64,000 nucleotides of DNA from Candidatus Zixiibacteriota bacterium (lineage in GTDB: Bacteria > Zixibacteria > MSB-5A5 > DG-27). The position numbers were made by a program, and so were the translations under genes. Location: positions 1-64,000 of the forward strand of contig JAUWHO010000023.1 of assembly GCA_030605835.1 (NCBI GenBank). The letters are read 5' to 3'. The notes under the pieces are model-generated. The model was not told the DNA's origin. It worked only from the letters and a program-made list of their open reading frames with translations, and searched no databases. Shown here piece by piece: positions 30,010-40,894 of this stretch; position 1 is the first letter of the stretch, and every line of letters starts with the position of its first letter.

Positions 30010-30510
30010 ATGGAACAAAAGCCTACGATATTCACCATCGGCTACCAGGGGTATTCGCTACTGGGACTGGTCGACATCTTGAAGGAACAAGGGATTGATG
30101 CCCTCGTCGATGTCCGCTACGATGCCTATTCTAAGAGACCCGAATTCTGCAAGGGTAGGCTCCGAAGTGCAATGCAAGAGGCAGGGATCGAATACATTCA
30201 TCGACCCGAACTTGGCACCCCCACCCAGCTTCGCAAGAAGATCACCAACGCCAGAAGCGGCCAGGAGGTCTTCAAGCTCTATTTCGAGCGGATCTCCAAG
30301 GTGAACGTCAGATACGTTGAGGCGATAGCTGAACTTGCCAGTCAGAGGAGAGTGGCCCTGATGTGCATGGAGAAAGAGCCCGAGAGGTGTCACCGGAAGA
30401 TTCTCGCGGATTTTCTATCCAGGAAATTCCGGTTTGAGGTTGTGCATCTGGCACCGTCGAGAGAAGCCAAGGCCAACGCAGAAGGCCGGCAGCTCTCCTT
30501 CAATTTGTGA
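30010..30510 (+). CDS. DUF488 family protein
   Basis: A 166-residue DUF488 protein. The family opening TIGYQGYSLLGLVDILKEQGIDALVDVRYDAYSKRPEFCK is clear, as are the LGTP motif and the C-terminal VALMCMEKEPERCHRKILADFL with its Cys-His pair. The biochemical role of DUF488 is not established. The ATG at 30010 is preferred to an in-frame TTG two codons earlier. The OsmC gene follows after 74 bases, perhaps in the same transcript. Confidence 0.85.
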   Translation: MEQKPTIFTIGYQGYSLLGLVDILKEQGIDALVDVRYDAYSKRPEFCKGRLRSAMQEAGIEYIHRPELGTPTQLRKKITNARSGQEVFKLYFERISKVNVRYVEAIAELASQRRVALMCMEKEPERCHRKILADFLSRKFRFEVVHLAPSREAKANAEGRQLSFNL

Positions 30511-30584
30511 GGCCGAACTCCTCCCAGGAACAACAAGAAGCCCGGAACATTCATTATCAGAAAACTTGAGGAAGTGGAGGAACA

Positions 30585-31031
30585 ATGTCCGAAATCAAGA
30601 TAAAATGGGCGGGAGACGATCAGTTTGTGGCCTCAGATCAGAAGGGACATTCGGTCGTCATGGACATCCCGGTCGAAAAGGGTGGCGGCGGAACCGGCTT
30701 TAGGCCTTCTGATCTTCTTCCGGTGGCATTGGGGGGTTGCTCTGCCGTCGACGTTGTCAGGATTCTGCAGAAAAAGAGGCAGGATCTGAAGAAATTGGAG
30801 GTCTCCGTCAGTTGGGAACAGGAGCAGGAATTCCCGCAGTATTTCAAAAAGATCCACCTCAATTACCGCATCACTGGTAACGGGATCAAAAAGGAGACCG
30901 TTGAGAGAGCCATCCAGCTCTCGGAGGAGAAATACTGCTCCGTAGGTGTCACCCTCAAACCCAAGGCAGAAATCACCTCAAGTTACGTAATAGAAGAGGC
31001 GGAGTGGTCTTTGCCGAAGAAAGGTCCCTAA
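30585..31031 (+). CDS. OsmC family protein (peroxiredoxin-like)
   Basis: A 148-residue OsmC/YhfA-type protein that likely reduces organic hydroperoxides through paired cysteines. C52 lies in ALGGCSAVDVVRIL and C118 in SEEKYCSVGVTLKPKAEI, the two conserved positions. GFRPSDLLPVALGGC is the hallmark of the YhfA-like branch, in which antioxidant activity is less certain than in Ohr. GGAGGAAC precedes the ATG. A GC-rich hairpin just after the stop may end the transcript. Confidence 0.9.
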   Translation: MSEIKIKWAGDDQFVASDQKGHSVVMDIPVEKGGGGTGFRPSDLLPVALGGCSAVDVVRILQKKRQDLKKLEVSVSWEQEQEFPQYFKKIHLNYRITGNGIKKETVERAIQLSEEKYCSVGVTLKPKAEITSSYVIEEAEWSLPKKGP

Positions 31032-31034
31032 AAT

Positions 31035-31061
31035 GAGAACGCCCCCAGAGGGGGCGCTCTC
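31035..31061 (+). terminator. Hairpin after the OsmC gene
   Basis: GCCCCC, loop AGA, GGGGGC form a strong stem that extends outward with GAGA/TCTC pairing. It lies a few bases after the stop. No T-run follows, so termination is plausible rather than certain. Confidence 0.5.
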
Positions 31062-31589
31062 GAGGAGGAGAGGTGATGAGCATCCAGAGTTAGTCAAAAG
31101 TGCAAGCTCTCCCGTCCTTTGCTCTCAGAAGATTACAACGCTAATTTCTCCTTCACTGCCCTCCAAAAACCCTGCTCAAGGGTTTTCTACTGCGGAATCG
31201 GCCTGATTTCACCATATCCAGGAGCAGTTTAAAAACACCACCATCTCGCTCAAACCGATTCCGTGACGGTCATACACACCAGTATAAGAACGGATGAGTT
31301 GCCCCTCAGGAACCTAAAAAATGTCCTTACCGTGAAGTCATTACAATCACTAATCTGCCGATGATTTGACAGAACTCGGCCAGACTGACCATCCAAGCGC
31401 GTCCGACCAAACTCAGAGTCGGTCTCAAAAACGATAGGGGAAACCTTGAGCCAAGATCTGCCACCTCAACAGCCTCAAGCCATCGCAATGTTGATTATTG
31501 ATTTGACAAAAAAACGCCAAGATGTTAGCTTGAAAAAGGTGGAAGGTCGATAGATTTCTAACAACTCCGACAGTCAGGAGGTTGCCACT
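31062..31589. other. Long intergenic region, no gene seen
   Basis: About 530 bases without a supported gene on either strand. The right end has TTGACA at 31503-31508, 17 bases before a weak TAGCTT, which is a possible promoter for the small charged gene and ligA. No tRNA, CRISPR or clear structured RNA was recognised. Confidence 0.45.
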
Positions 31590-33963
<2,374 letters not shown>

Positions 33964-34021
33964 GTTGTTCGCGGAATGAGTCGAATTCAAGCATGAGCGA
34001 AGTCGTTTCTCTACAATTCTT

Positions 34022-35167
34022 ATGAAGAAGAAAGAAAAAAGGGAAGAACGGAAAGATTTCAGCGAGCAATCCTTCCCGAAGAGGGATCCTTCCGCAGAGA
34101 AGAAGCTGGTGGACAAGACCTCCCAGCTTCTGAGCCTGCACGCCCTGGCGATGCCTCTTTTGGCTTTGTCGGCTACGGCGGCCTTCTGTTATTTCGCCAG
34201 CCCGATAGTGGTGCCCCTGGTGGCAGCTGTCTCATGTGCATTCATCTTGAGTCCGGCAGTTAGCTTCCTCAAGAAGATCAAAATCCCCCACCTTCTGGCG
34301 GTGGTCATAGTCATGCTCATTGCAGTGGGGATTTTCTTTGCGATCATCTATCTTTTGGGTCAACAGCTCCAAAGCCTGGCTGTTGATCTGCCTAGCTATT
34401 TGGAGGGTCTCACAAAGCTCTCGGTGGATTTGAAAGAGCGCGCCGGAGTGATTCAGGAGAGGTTCCCCAACCTCATCCCCGACATTGAGAATCTTGAGGT
34501 CAAGCCCTCAGCCTTAACAGACGCCAGCAAATACCTTTTCAAGGGGATAAGCTCGGCGGTCTCTTTTCTGTTCTCCTCTTTCCTGATAATATTTTTGACC
34601 TTCTTCATCTTGTACGACCAGGAGATTTTCAGAAAGAAACTCGCCCGGGCCTTTGGGAAATCTCAGGAGGGGGTGACCCAGGACATCCTCTTAGAGATCA
34701 ACAATCAGATTCGGGGATTCATGGTGGTCAAATTCATCGTCACGGTGGCGCTCACCGTTGTTTTCACGGTTGGTCTGCTTCTGCTCAAAGTGAATTACGC
34801 TTACATCTGGGGACCTCTGGCGGCACTCTTGAATCTCATCCCCTATGTCGGCTCCTTCATCGGCGCCGTCCCCCCCATCATCGTGGCCGGCATTCAGACT
34901 AAGGCGGTCATGCCGATGGTATGGGTGGCGGTCTTTTTCGCGGTGGTTCAGGTTCTGGAGTCGAACCTCATCACGCCGAAGTTGACCTCCGACACCGTCG
35001 ATTTGAACCCTCTGGCGGTGCTGGTGGCCTCCATGTTCTGGGGACTTCTGTGGGGAGCGATCGGGGTGATCCTGGCGATTCCGATCACTGCCGCCATCAA
35101 GGTCATATGCGACCACGTCGAGAGCTTAGAGCCGATCGGGCTGTTCTTAGGAGGCAAGCGGGAATAG
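34022..35167 (+). CDS. AI-2E family transporter (PerM/YdiK-like)
   Basis: A 381-residue polytopic membrane protein. After a charged 30-residue cytoplasmic leader come paired hydrophobic segments (LLALSATAAFCYFASPIVVPLVAAVSCAFILSPAV; LLAVVIVMLIAVGIFFAIIYLLG), a soluble loop, and the conserved C-terminal half: LLLKVNYAYIWGPLAALLNLIPYVGSFIGAVPPIIVA and then LVASMFWGLLWGAIGVILAIPITAAIKVIC. This is the family pattern. Members export AI-2 or act as ion antiporters, so the substrate is unknown here. Confidence 0.9.
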   Translation: MKKKEKREERKDFSEQSFPKRDPSAEKKLVDKTSQLLSLHALAMPLLALSATAAFCYFASPIVVPLVAAVSCAFILSPAVSFLKKIKIPHLLAVVIVMLIAVGIFFAIIYLLGQQLQSLAVDLPSYLEGLTKLSVDLKERAGVIQERFPNLIPDIENLEVKPSALTDASKYLFKGISSAVSFLFSSFLIIFLTFFILYDQEIFRKKLARAFGKSQEGVTQDILLEINNQIRGFMVVKFIVTVALTVVFTVGLLLLKVNYAYIWGPLAALLNLIPYVGSFIGAVPPIIVAGIQTKAVMPMVWVAVFFAVVQVLESNLITPKLTSDTVDLNPLAVLVASMFWGLLWGAIGVILAIPITAAIKVICDHVESLEPIGLFLGGKRE

Positions 35168-35323
35168 GTCCTCTCAGATTTCAACGAGGTAATTTGGAGA
35201 TTTGCTCCAGAGTTTTTCTGTCGATTCTCTCTAGTCGGTGCTGCGTGACTGCTTTGAGGGATAGTTTTTCACGGTTCGTTTCTTTGGTGCCCTCATCATT
35301 TCATTAACCTCTCTTAGTTTCTG

Positions 35324-36250
35324 TTGAAACCGAAGTTAGAAAGACTTACCGATTCCCTGCGGGGGTTTTTGGGTTTCGCCTGGAGCCTGATTAAGGGGAC
35401 TTTCGTTCACACCTTTTACGTGGACAACGTCTCTATCATGGCGGCAGCGATCTCTTTCTACGCCATGCTGTCAATTATACCGCTTCTTCTGATCTTCGTC
35501 GCCATTTCCGGTTACGTCCTTCAGTCCTCAGAGGTGGCCTTTCAGAAGGTATTGAATCTTCTTCTCAAAGTTATCCCGGCCTCGGCTTCGGACATAACCG
35601 GGTTTCTCTCCGACTTCGTCAACAAGAAGGCGGTCTTCGGGATCATCGGTATCGGCGGACTCACCTGGGCGGCCTCCCGAATCTTTTCGGTGGTTGAGAA
35701 TTCCCTGAACATCGTCTGGCGGGTGGACAAAGGGAGGCCTTATTTGAAAAGCAAGCTTCTCTCGATAGTCTTGGTGCCCCTCTCGGTTGTCGTTCTGGTG
35801 GCCTCAGTTCTCCTGACTGCGGTTTACACCATCGTAACCCATCAGACCATACCGCTTCTGAACTTGAGCCTGCAGGAAATCGGCTATACCACCAAGATTC
35901 TGCAGATCGGTATCCCCCTCTGTTTGGGAATACTGTTTTTCTTTCTCCTCTACAAGATCGTCCCCCACCGCAAAGTCCCCAACTCCGCGGCTCTGGTGGG
36001 GGCACTGTTCGCCGGAATTTCCTGGGAGGTGGCCAAGCTGCTCTTCGACCTCTACATCAAGCATTATACCAACCTGGAGAGGATTTATGGCTCCTTCGGC
36101 ACCTTGGTGGTGGTGCTTCTTTGGATTTTCTACTCCGCTTTCATAGTGCTGGTGGGAGCGGAGTTTGGAGCCACTTTCGAGGAGGTCAGCAGAAAATACA
36201 AATTCTTCGAGATCTTCAAAAGATACCGAAAGACTTCGGAAATCAAATAA
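35324..36250 (+). CDS. YihY/virulence factor BrkB family membrane protein
   Basis: A 308-residue protein with six hydrophobic segments. Family blocks are VDNVSIMAAAISFYAMLSIIPLLLIFVAISGYVL near the N-terminus, IIGIGGLTWAASRIFSVVENSLNIVWRV, KIVPHRKVPNSAALVGALFAGISWEVAKLLFDLYI, and YGSFGTLVVVLLWIFYSAFIVLVGAEF near the end. The family was once called RNase BN in error, and its function is unsettled. The start is TTG. It follows the AI-2E transporter on the same strand after about 155 non-coding bases. Confidence 0.88.
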   Translation: MKPKLERLTDSLRGFLGFAWSLIKGTFVHTFYVDNVSIMAAAISFYAMLSIIPLLLIFVAISGYVLQSSEVAFQKVLNLLLKVIPASASDITGFLSDFVNKKAVFGIIGIGGLTWAASRIFSVVENSLNIVWRVDKGRPYLKSKLLSIVLVPLSVVVLVASVLLTAVYTIVTHQTIPLLNLSLQEIGYTTKILQIGIPLCLGILFFFLLYKIVPHRKVPNSAALVGALFAGISWEVAKLLFDLYIKHYTNLERIYGSFGTLVVVLLWIFYSAFIVLVGAEFGATFEEVSRKYKFFEIFKRYRKTSEIK

Positions 36251-36311
36251 TCTTGGGGGACCCAGGGTAAGGGCGAGCCAGAAGCTGGCAACTACTACGG
36301 CGGTCAGGTTA

Positions 36312-37019
36312 TTAACATTCCATTTGCATTATTTCGTCGTAATTCTGATATATCATTCTATCGAATTGAATCCCGGATATTTTTAGTGGTTTACAGAGTT
36401 TGCTGATTAAATCCGTCTCTATCTCATCGTATATATCAGGTTGACTTGCAAATCCCTTGGGAAGTTTTATGCAGACCTTTTCCAAAACCTTCTGAACTCT
36501 AACGTCCAATGCTATCGCATCTCTCACCAAACCTAGCCCCATTAGCATGTCCCTCGCACCTTTGCTCTTAACATACTGAAAGATCTTCATAAGGTATCTA
36601 ACCTTTCTCTTACTTTCGTTTCTCCCCGTGAATTCTGCAATTCTCTTCAGTAGTCCCCTGGGGCCAGCTTTGAACCCCTTCAATATCTTAAGATTATGGG
36701 TTAGGGCTTCTGTTTTTCTGTTTACGTATCGTGTACCAACCTCACGAAGAACACGGTGGATTGACTTCTTTACTTCATTTTCATCTTTCATCTTGGTCAA
36801 TCTGTGGTATGATACGGACCTTTTAAGCCGGGCACTTGAATTGAATACTTCTGCCGGACGTGAACTCCCAACAACAATGACTTGGATTACAAACCGCAAC
36901 CATATCTGATTACTCGTCATCCTCTTCCAGTTATCAGGCTTAGGTACCCTGGTCTTCTTGAGGAACTTTTTCTTGATGACCCTGAATTTATGAATATGAT
37001 TATTGGTAACCTTCAACAT
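36312..37019 (-). CDS. HhH-GPD-like protein (DNA glycosylase superfamily, distant)
   Basis: A 235-residue basic protein. The central part (about 130-190; LKRIAEFTG..., VKSKGARDMLMGLGLVRDAIALDVRVQKVLEKV) looks like the helix-hairpin-helix and Gly/Pro-Asp loop of endonuclease III/OGG-type glycosylases, with ALDVRV where the catalytic Asp normally lies. I cannot see an iron-sulfur Cys loop. So it is a plausible but distant family member. The DNA is clearly AT-richer than its flanks, like the small gene next to it, which suggests acquisition. Confidence 0.6.
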   Translation of the reverse strand: MLKVTNNHIHKFRVIKKKFLKKTRVPKPDNWKRMTSNQIWLRFVIQVIVVGSSRPAEVFNSSARLKRSVSYHRLTKMKDENEVKKSIHRVLREVGTRYVNRKTEALTHNLKILKGFKAGPRGLLKRIAEFTGRNESKRKVRYLMKIFQYVKSKGARDMLMGLGLVRDAIALDVRVQKVLEKVCIKLPKGFASQPDIYDEIETDLISKLCKPLKISGIQFDRMIYQNYDEIMQMEC

Positions 37020-37077
37020 GTTCTATGCGGACGTATTCGAGGACCCGTTCAGTGAAGTGTCAGTTCTTGATACGATT

Positions 37078-37314
37078 TTAACTTCTATATATCCGGAAGT
37101 CCGTCGCCCTTATTATTACGAAATCTATTTTATGTTCTTTTAATAATTCAGGAGATCTTCGGTGTCCATTTGCTTCCAGAAGTGCGACTAGCTCCCTGCT
37201 CTTCTTGAACATCAAATCGAATCTCTGCTCAGTCGAGAGGGACAGAAGCCACGACAGTTCGAATTCGATCTCCTTCTCTTCGTCGTGGTCGTCTGATTTC
37301 AATATAGGTCCCAT
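37078..37314 (-). CDS. Small hypothetical protein
   Basis: A 78-residue, acidic protein. The central part (EFELSWLLSLSTEQRFDLMFKKSRELVALLEANGHRRSPELLK) looks like a compact helical domain, with the pattern I associate with small partners of nucleotidyltransferase-type genes. No such partner is next to it. The C-terminal 15 residues (IDFVIIRATDFRIYRS) look unlike the helical part and may reflect decay. It sits 58 bases before the HhH-like gene on the same strand. Confidence 0.5.
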   Translation of the reverse strand: MGPILKSDDHDEEKEIEFELSWLLSLSTEQRFDLMFKKSRELVALLEANGHRRSPELLKEHKIDFVIIRATDFRIYRS

Positions 37315-37371
37315 GTTCCTTCAGCTGGAATCTAGAAGTAGCCCCTTAGATTCGATGAAGGGGAGCGCTTT

Positions 37372-38601
37372 TCAAGATTTCTTCGGCAGGTTCTCTTTAA
37401 TGACTTGTCCTAACCTTCTTATTCCCTCGACGATCTTCTCCGGGGAGGCGTTGGAGAAGTTGAGGCGCATGGTATTTTCACCCTTAGTCTGAGCGTAAAA
37501 CGGGGAACCGGGAACGTAGGCCACCTTTCTCTCAACAGCCTTGTCCAGAAGCTGAGCGGAGTTCATTCCCTGGGGCAACTCCACCCAGAGGAAAAGACCT
37601 CCCTCGGGCTTGGTCCAGTTGACCTCCTCCGGGAAATGCTGCTCCATGGCCTCCAGCATGATCTGTCTTCTCTCGCTGTAGGCAACCTTCAACTCCTCGA
37701 TGTGCCTATCCAGGGCGCCATCTTTGGCAAACTCGGCTATGACGTATTGGCAGAAGGTGTTGGTATGCAGGTCGGTTGACTGTTTCACCCTTTCGAATAA
37801 CGCCATTATCTCCTTAGAGGCTGATATCCAGCCGATCCTTAAGCCCGGGGAGATGATTTTGGAGAAGGTCTGCAGTTGAATCACATAATCCCCCCCGATG
37901 GACTGGATGGAGGGAACGTCTTTGCCGGCGTAACGCAACTCCCCATAAGGATTGTCCTCAATAATCGGGACCTGGTAGCGCTTGGCAATCTCCACCAGTT
38001 GGTGACGCCTCTCCTCCGATAGGGTGATTCCGGAGGGGTTCTGGAAGTTCGGGACGATATATATGATGCGAGGTTTGGATTCCTTTACTTTATCTTCCAG
38101 CTGGTCAATCAGTACCCCATTTTCATCCATAGGCACGGAAACATATTTGGCGCCGTAGAAATTGAAGGCCTGGATAGCTCCCAGATAAGTGGGGATTTCG
38201 GTAATTACCACACTTCCCGGCTCCACGAAAAGTCGTCCCACCAAATCCAACCCCTGCTGGGAACCTGCCGTCACCTGGATGTTGCCTTCGTCGACCTCGA
38301 ACCCCTGTTTTGAAACCCTCTCTGCCAGAAAACGCTTGAGCGGGGGAACGCCGGTAGTCAGAGAATACTGAAGGGCAGCAGGCCCGATCTCCTCCAGCAC
38401 CTTCCGGCAGGCTTTCCTCAAACCATCAATAGGGAAAAGCTCCGGCGCCGGCAAGCCTCCCGCGAAAGATATAATCTCCGGCAGGGAGGTAACCTTCAAG
38501 ATGTCCCTGATTATGGAGCTTTCAAGCTCTAAGGCACGGCCGGCAAAAGTCCATTGGGAGACGAGACTCTCCGCAGTCTTGCTTACATTAGAGGTCACCA
38601 C
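37372..38601 (-). CDS. PLP-dependent aminotransferase, class I/II (2-aminoadipate/LysN-like)
   Basis: A fold-type-I aminotransferase close to the LysN/MocR-domain branch. It has IISFAGGLPAPELFP, LQYSLTTGVPPLKRFLAERV, VTAGSQQGLDLVGRLF, YIVPNFQNPSGITLS, EDNPYGELRY, the PLP lysine in QTFSKIISPGLRIGW, and GGLFLWVELP. I prefer the GTG at 38601, which has AAGGA nine bases before it. A TTG at 38634 is the alternative. The enzyme class handles aminoadipate, aromatic or branched amino acids, so specificity is open. It is transcribed alone. Confidence 0.9.
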   Translation of the reverse strand: MVTSNVSKTAESLVSQWTFAGRALELESSIIRDILKVTSLPEIISFAGGLPAPELFPIDGLRKACRKVLEEIGPAALQYSLTTGVPPLKRFLAERVSKQGFEVDEGNIQVTAGSQQGLDLVGRLFVEPGSVVITEIPTYLGAIQAFNFYGAKYVSVPMDENGVLIDQLEDKVKESKPRIIYIVPNFQNPSGITLSEERRHQLVEIAKRYQVPIIEDNPYGELRYAGKDVPSIQSIGGDYVIQLQTFSKIISPGLRIGWISASKEIMALFERVKQSTDLHTNTFCQYVIAEFAKDGALDRHIEELKVAYSERRQIMLEAMEQHFPEEVNWTKPEGGLFLWVELPQGMNSAQLLDKAVERKVAYVPGSPFYAQTKGENTMRLNFSNASPEKIVEGIRRLGQVIKENLPKKS

Positions 38602-38652
38602 AAGATGGGTTCCTTCAAGATATACGCCAAGCAAGTTACATTTTTCACAAGA

Positions 38653-38681
38653 AATATCTCAAAATCTCACACCGATGTCAA
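38653..38681 (-). promoter_or_regulatory. Sigma-70-type promoter for the aminotransferase
   Basis: On the minus strand TTGACA, a 17-base spacer and GATATT lie about 50 bases before the preferred GTG start. Confidence 0.55.
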
Positions 38682-38873
38682 GGAAAATCGTTCACCCGAC
38701 AACCAGTTCGTTGGTGGCTGAAAGCCCATGATCTTACCGTTCGGTGCACCTCCCGACGCCCATTCCCCCCCCAGTTTTTTTCAATCAAATCGATACCCTC
38801 CCGATAATGACCCCAGGATTTCTGTCGATAATTATCCGGGAGGATTACACCACAAACTCAGGGGTGTGGCATA

Positions 38874-40523
38874 ATGTCTGAGCCCATGACAGAGCTTTTG
38901 GCGACCATCCCGATTTTCGCCCGCTTCAGCGACCAGCAACTGGATAACATCTCCAGACTGATGGAGAAGAGGCGCTATCCCGCCAATCACCTTCTCTTCG
39001 AGGAGGGCAGCCCGGGGGACACTTTCTACGTGATTATCTCCGGCGAGGTCGAGATTCAGAAAAAGTCCGCGGAAGGGCCTGACAAGGTCACTCTGGCGGT
39101 GAGGGGGGCCGGAGATTTCTTCGGGGAGATGGCACTAATCCAGAATGCTCCCCGCTTTGCCAGTGCCAAAATCGCCCAAGAGTGTCAGATGTTGGAACTG
39201 CCCAAGCAGAGATTCCTCTCTCTTCTGGGCTCAAATCCGGTCCTGGCCAATCAGATAATGGGAGCTTTGTCCTACCGACTGCGGGAGTCGGACCTGCATC
39301 TCATAGAGGACTTAAAAAAGAAGAATCGGGAACTGCGGGAGGCTTACGACCTCCAAATGAAATTAGCCTCCGATCTTAAGCAGAGCAATCAACAGCTTCA
39401 GGAGGCCAAGGAGTTTCTGGAGAGAATTATCTCCACCACTCCCAACGCCATCGTGGTCACCGACCCGGAGAAAAGAATAGTAACCTTCAACCAGACTGCC
39501 ATCAGATTTTTCGGATACTCTCTGGAGGAGATAAAGGGGATCGATTTCATCTCCCTGTTCGCCACAAGTGCTCAAAGCTCACTTCAGGAAAGCATCGACC
39601 AGACGATAAAAGAGAGCCTTTTGGTTCGGAAGGAGGTCACTGCTCAGAGGCGAGATGGGACTTACTTTTTAACCCAACTCACCGCCACCGGAGTCCAGGA
39701 CGAAAGGGGAGAGGTGGTCGGGGTTCTGGGCATAATCGAGGATATAACCGAGGAGAAAAACTTAGAAAGGCAGGCTCTGGAACTGGAGCAGATGGCCTCC
39801 CGAGGAGAGATGGCCGCTGAGGTCGCCCATGAACTCAACAACTACATCAGCATCTTGGGAGGGAATCTGGAGCTTCTGCCCTACGTTATGGCCAGAGGGG
39901 ACTATCTCCAGATTCAGGAAAAAATCAAGGCGATGCAAGAGGCGATCCAAAAGATGACTATTTTCACCGAGAACCTGATGAGCCTCTCTCAACAGAAGGT
40001 CAATTTCGTTCCCTGCAATCTGAGCCTCTTTCTGGATAACGAGCTGGCATTCATCAAACCCCAGGCGCGTTTCCGCCAGGTCGATTTCGGGACTTCCTGG
40101 GACCCAAACCTCCCGACAATTCAAGCCGACCCCAACCGCCTGCAACAGCTCTTCTACAATCTGTTCAACAACGCCGCCGCAGCTCTCTCGGAGGTTGAAT
40201 CCAGAAAGAGAGAGATCTCAGTCTCAACACGCTTTCTGCCTCAGCGGGAGATGGTGGAGATAAAGGTAGCTGACACTGGCAGGGGAATTAAAGCTGAACA
40301 CCTCGACTCTGTATTCGAGAAACGGTTTACCACCAAACCAAAGGGGCACGGCTTTGGGCTTCTGACGATCAAGCGAGTTGTGGAGGTTCATGGGGGAGAG
40401 ATCTCGGTGGACTCCAAGGAGGGAGTGGGCACCACCTTCACAGTCCTCTTGCCGGTCAAGCCGCCAGTCGAAACGTTGAAACCTAAAGAATTCACCTCTC
40501 CGGAGAAAGTCAGGACTTCCTGA
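38874..40523 (+). CDS. Sensor histidine kinase with cyclic-nucleotide-binding and PAS domains
   Basis: A soluble 549-residue kinase. Residues 8-130 form a CRP-type cyclic-nucleotide-binding domain. Its phosphate cassette FGEMALIQNAPRFASA keeps the key Glu (E85) and Arg (R94), so ligand binding is plausible. A coiled coil (140-180) leads to a PAS domain (about 183-293). The dimerisation helix has AAEVAHELNNYISILGG (phospho-acceptor H319). The ATPase domain shows DPNRLQQLFYNLFNNAA (N box), DTGRGIKAEH (G1), FEKRFTTKPKGHGFGL and GVGTTFTVLLP. No receiver or membrane segment is present, and no response-regulator gene is adjacent. It is 8 bases from the next gene and forms an operon with a nucleotide cyclase. 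Confidence 0.9.
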   Translation: MSEPMTELLATIPIFARFSDQQLDNISRLMEKRRYPANHLLFEEGSPGDTFYVIISGEVEIQKKSAEGPDKVTLAVRGAGDFFGEMALIQNAPRFASAKIAQECQMLELPKQRFLSLLGSNPVLANQIMGALSYRLRESDLHLIEDLKKKNRELREAYDLQMKLASDLKQSNQQLQEAKEFLERIISTTPNAIVVTDPEKRIVTFNQTAIRFFGYSLEEIKGIDFISLFATSAQSSLQESIDQTIKESLLVRKEVTAQRRDGTYFLTQLTATGVQDERGEVVGVLGIIEDITEEKNLERQALELEQMASRGEMAAEVAHELNNYISILGGNLELLPYVMARGDYLQIQEKIKAMQEAIQKMTIFTENLMSLSQQKVNFVPCNLSLFLDNELAFIKPQARFRQVDFGTSWDPNLPTIQADPNRLQQLFYNLFNNAAAALSEVESRKREISVSTRFLPQREMVEIKVADTGRGIKAEHLDSVFEKRFTTKPKGHGFGLLTIKRVVEVHGGEISVDSKEGVGTTFTVLLPVKPPVETLKPKEFTSPEKVRTS

Positions 40524-40531
40524 GTGGACCC

Positions 40532-40894
40532 ATGGACCCGATACTGTATCTACTTCTAGGACACTACTTAGGCGATTTCGGGATGCAATCCGACGAGACC
40601 GCCGGCAATAAGAGAAATTCTATCGTAGTCTTAACCAGGCATGTTGTCACCTACACCTTGAGCATCGCCGCGGTCTTGCTCATATACTATCTGGTCGAGA
40701 GCCCCGCGCAATTCGGCTGGGAGTTCATCGGAGTATGCCTGCTGGTCATCTTCGTCATACACTGGATTCAGGACTATTCCAAACTCCACCTCCTCCCGGA
40801 CACCAAGCAAACGTATTACTTTGACCAGGTGATACACGTAGCGCTGCTCTATTTCGTCCGCATTATTGGCTACAAGAGCGGATATATCTCGTGA
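40532..40894 (+). CDS. DUF3307 family small membrane protein
   Basis: A 120-residue membrane protein. The opening LYLLLGHYLGDFGMQSDETAGNKRNSIVVLTRHVVTYT with its Gly-His-Asp and Arg-His positions is typical of DUF3307. Three to four hydrophobic segments follow, with HWIQDYSKLHLLP and FDQVIHVALLYF. The function of the family is unknown. It lies between the kinase and the cyclase, overlapping the cyclase start by 4 bases (GTGA), so it is translated together with the cyclase and may anchor it or modulate it. Confidence 0.82.
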   Translation: MDPILYLLLGHYLGDFGMQSDETAGNKRNSIVVLTRHVVTYTLSIAAVLLIYYLVESPAQFGWEFIGVCLLVIFVIHWIQDYSKLHLLPDTKQTYYFDQVIHVALLYFVRIIGYKSGYIS

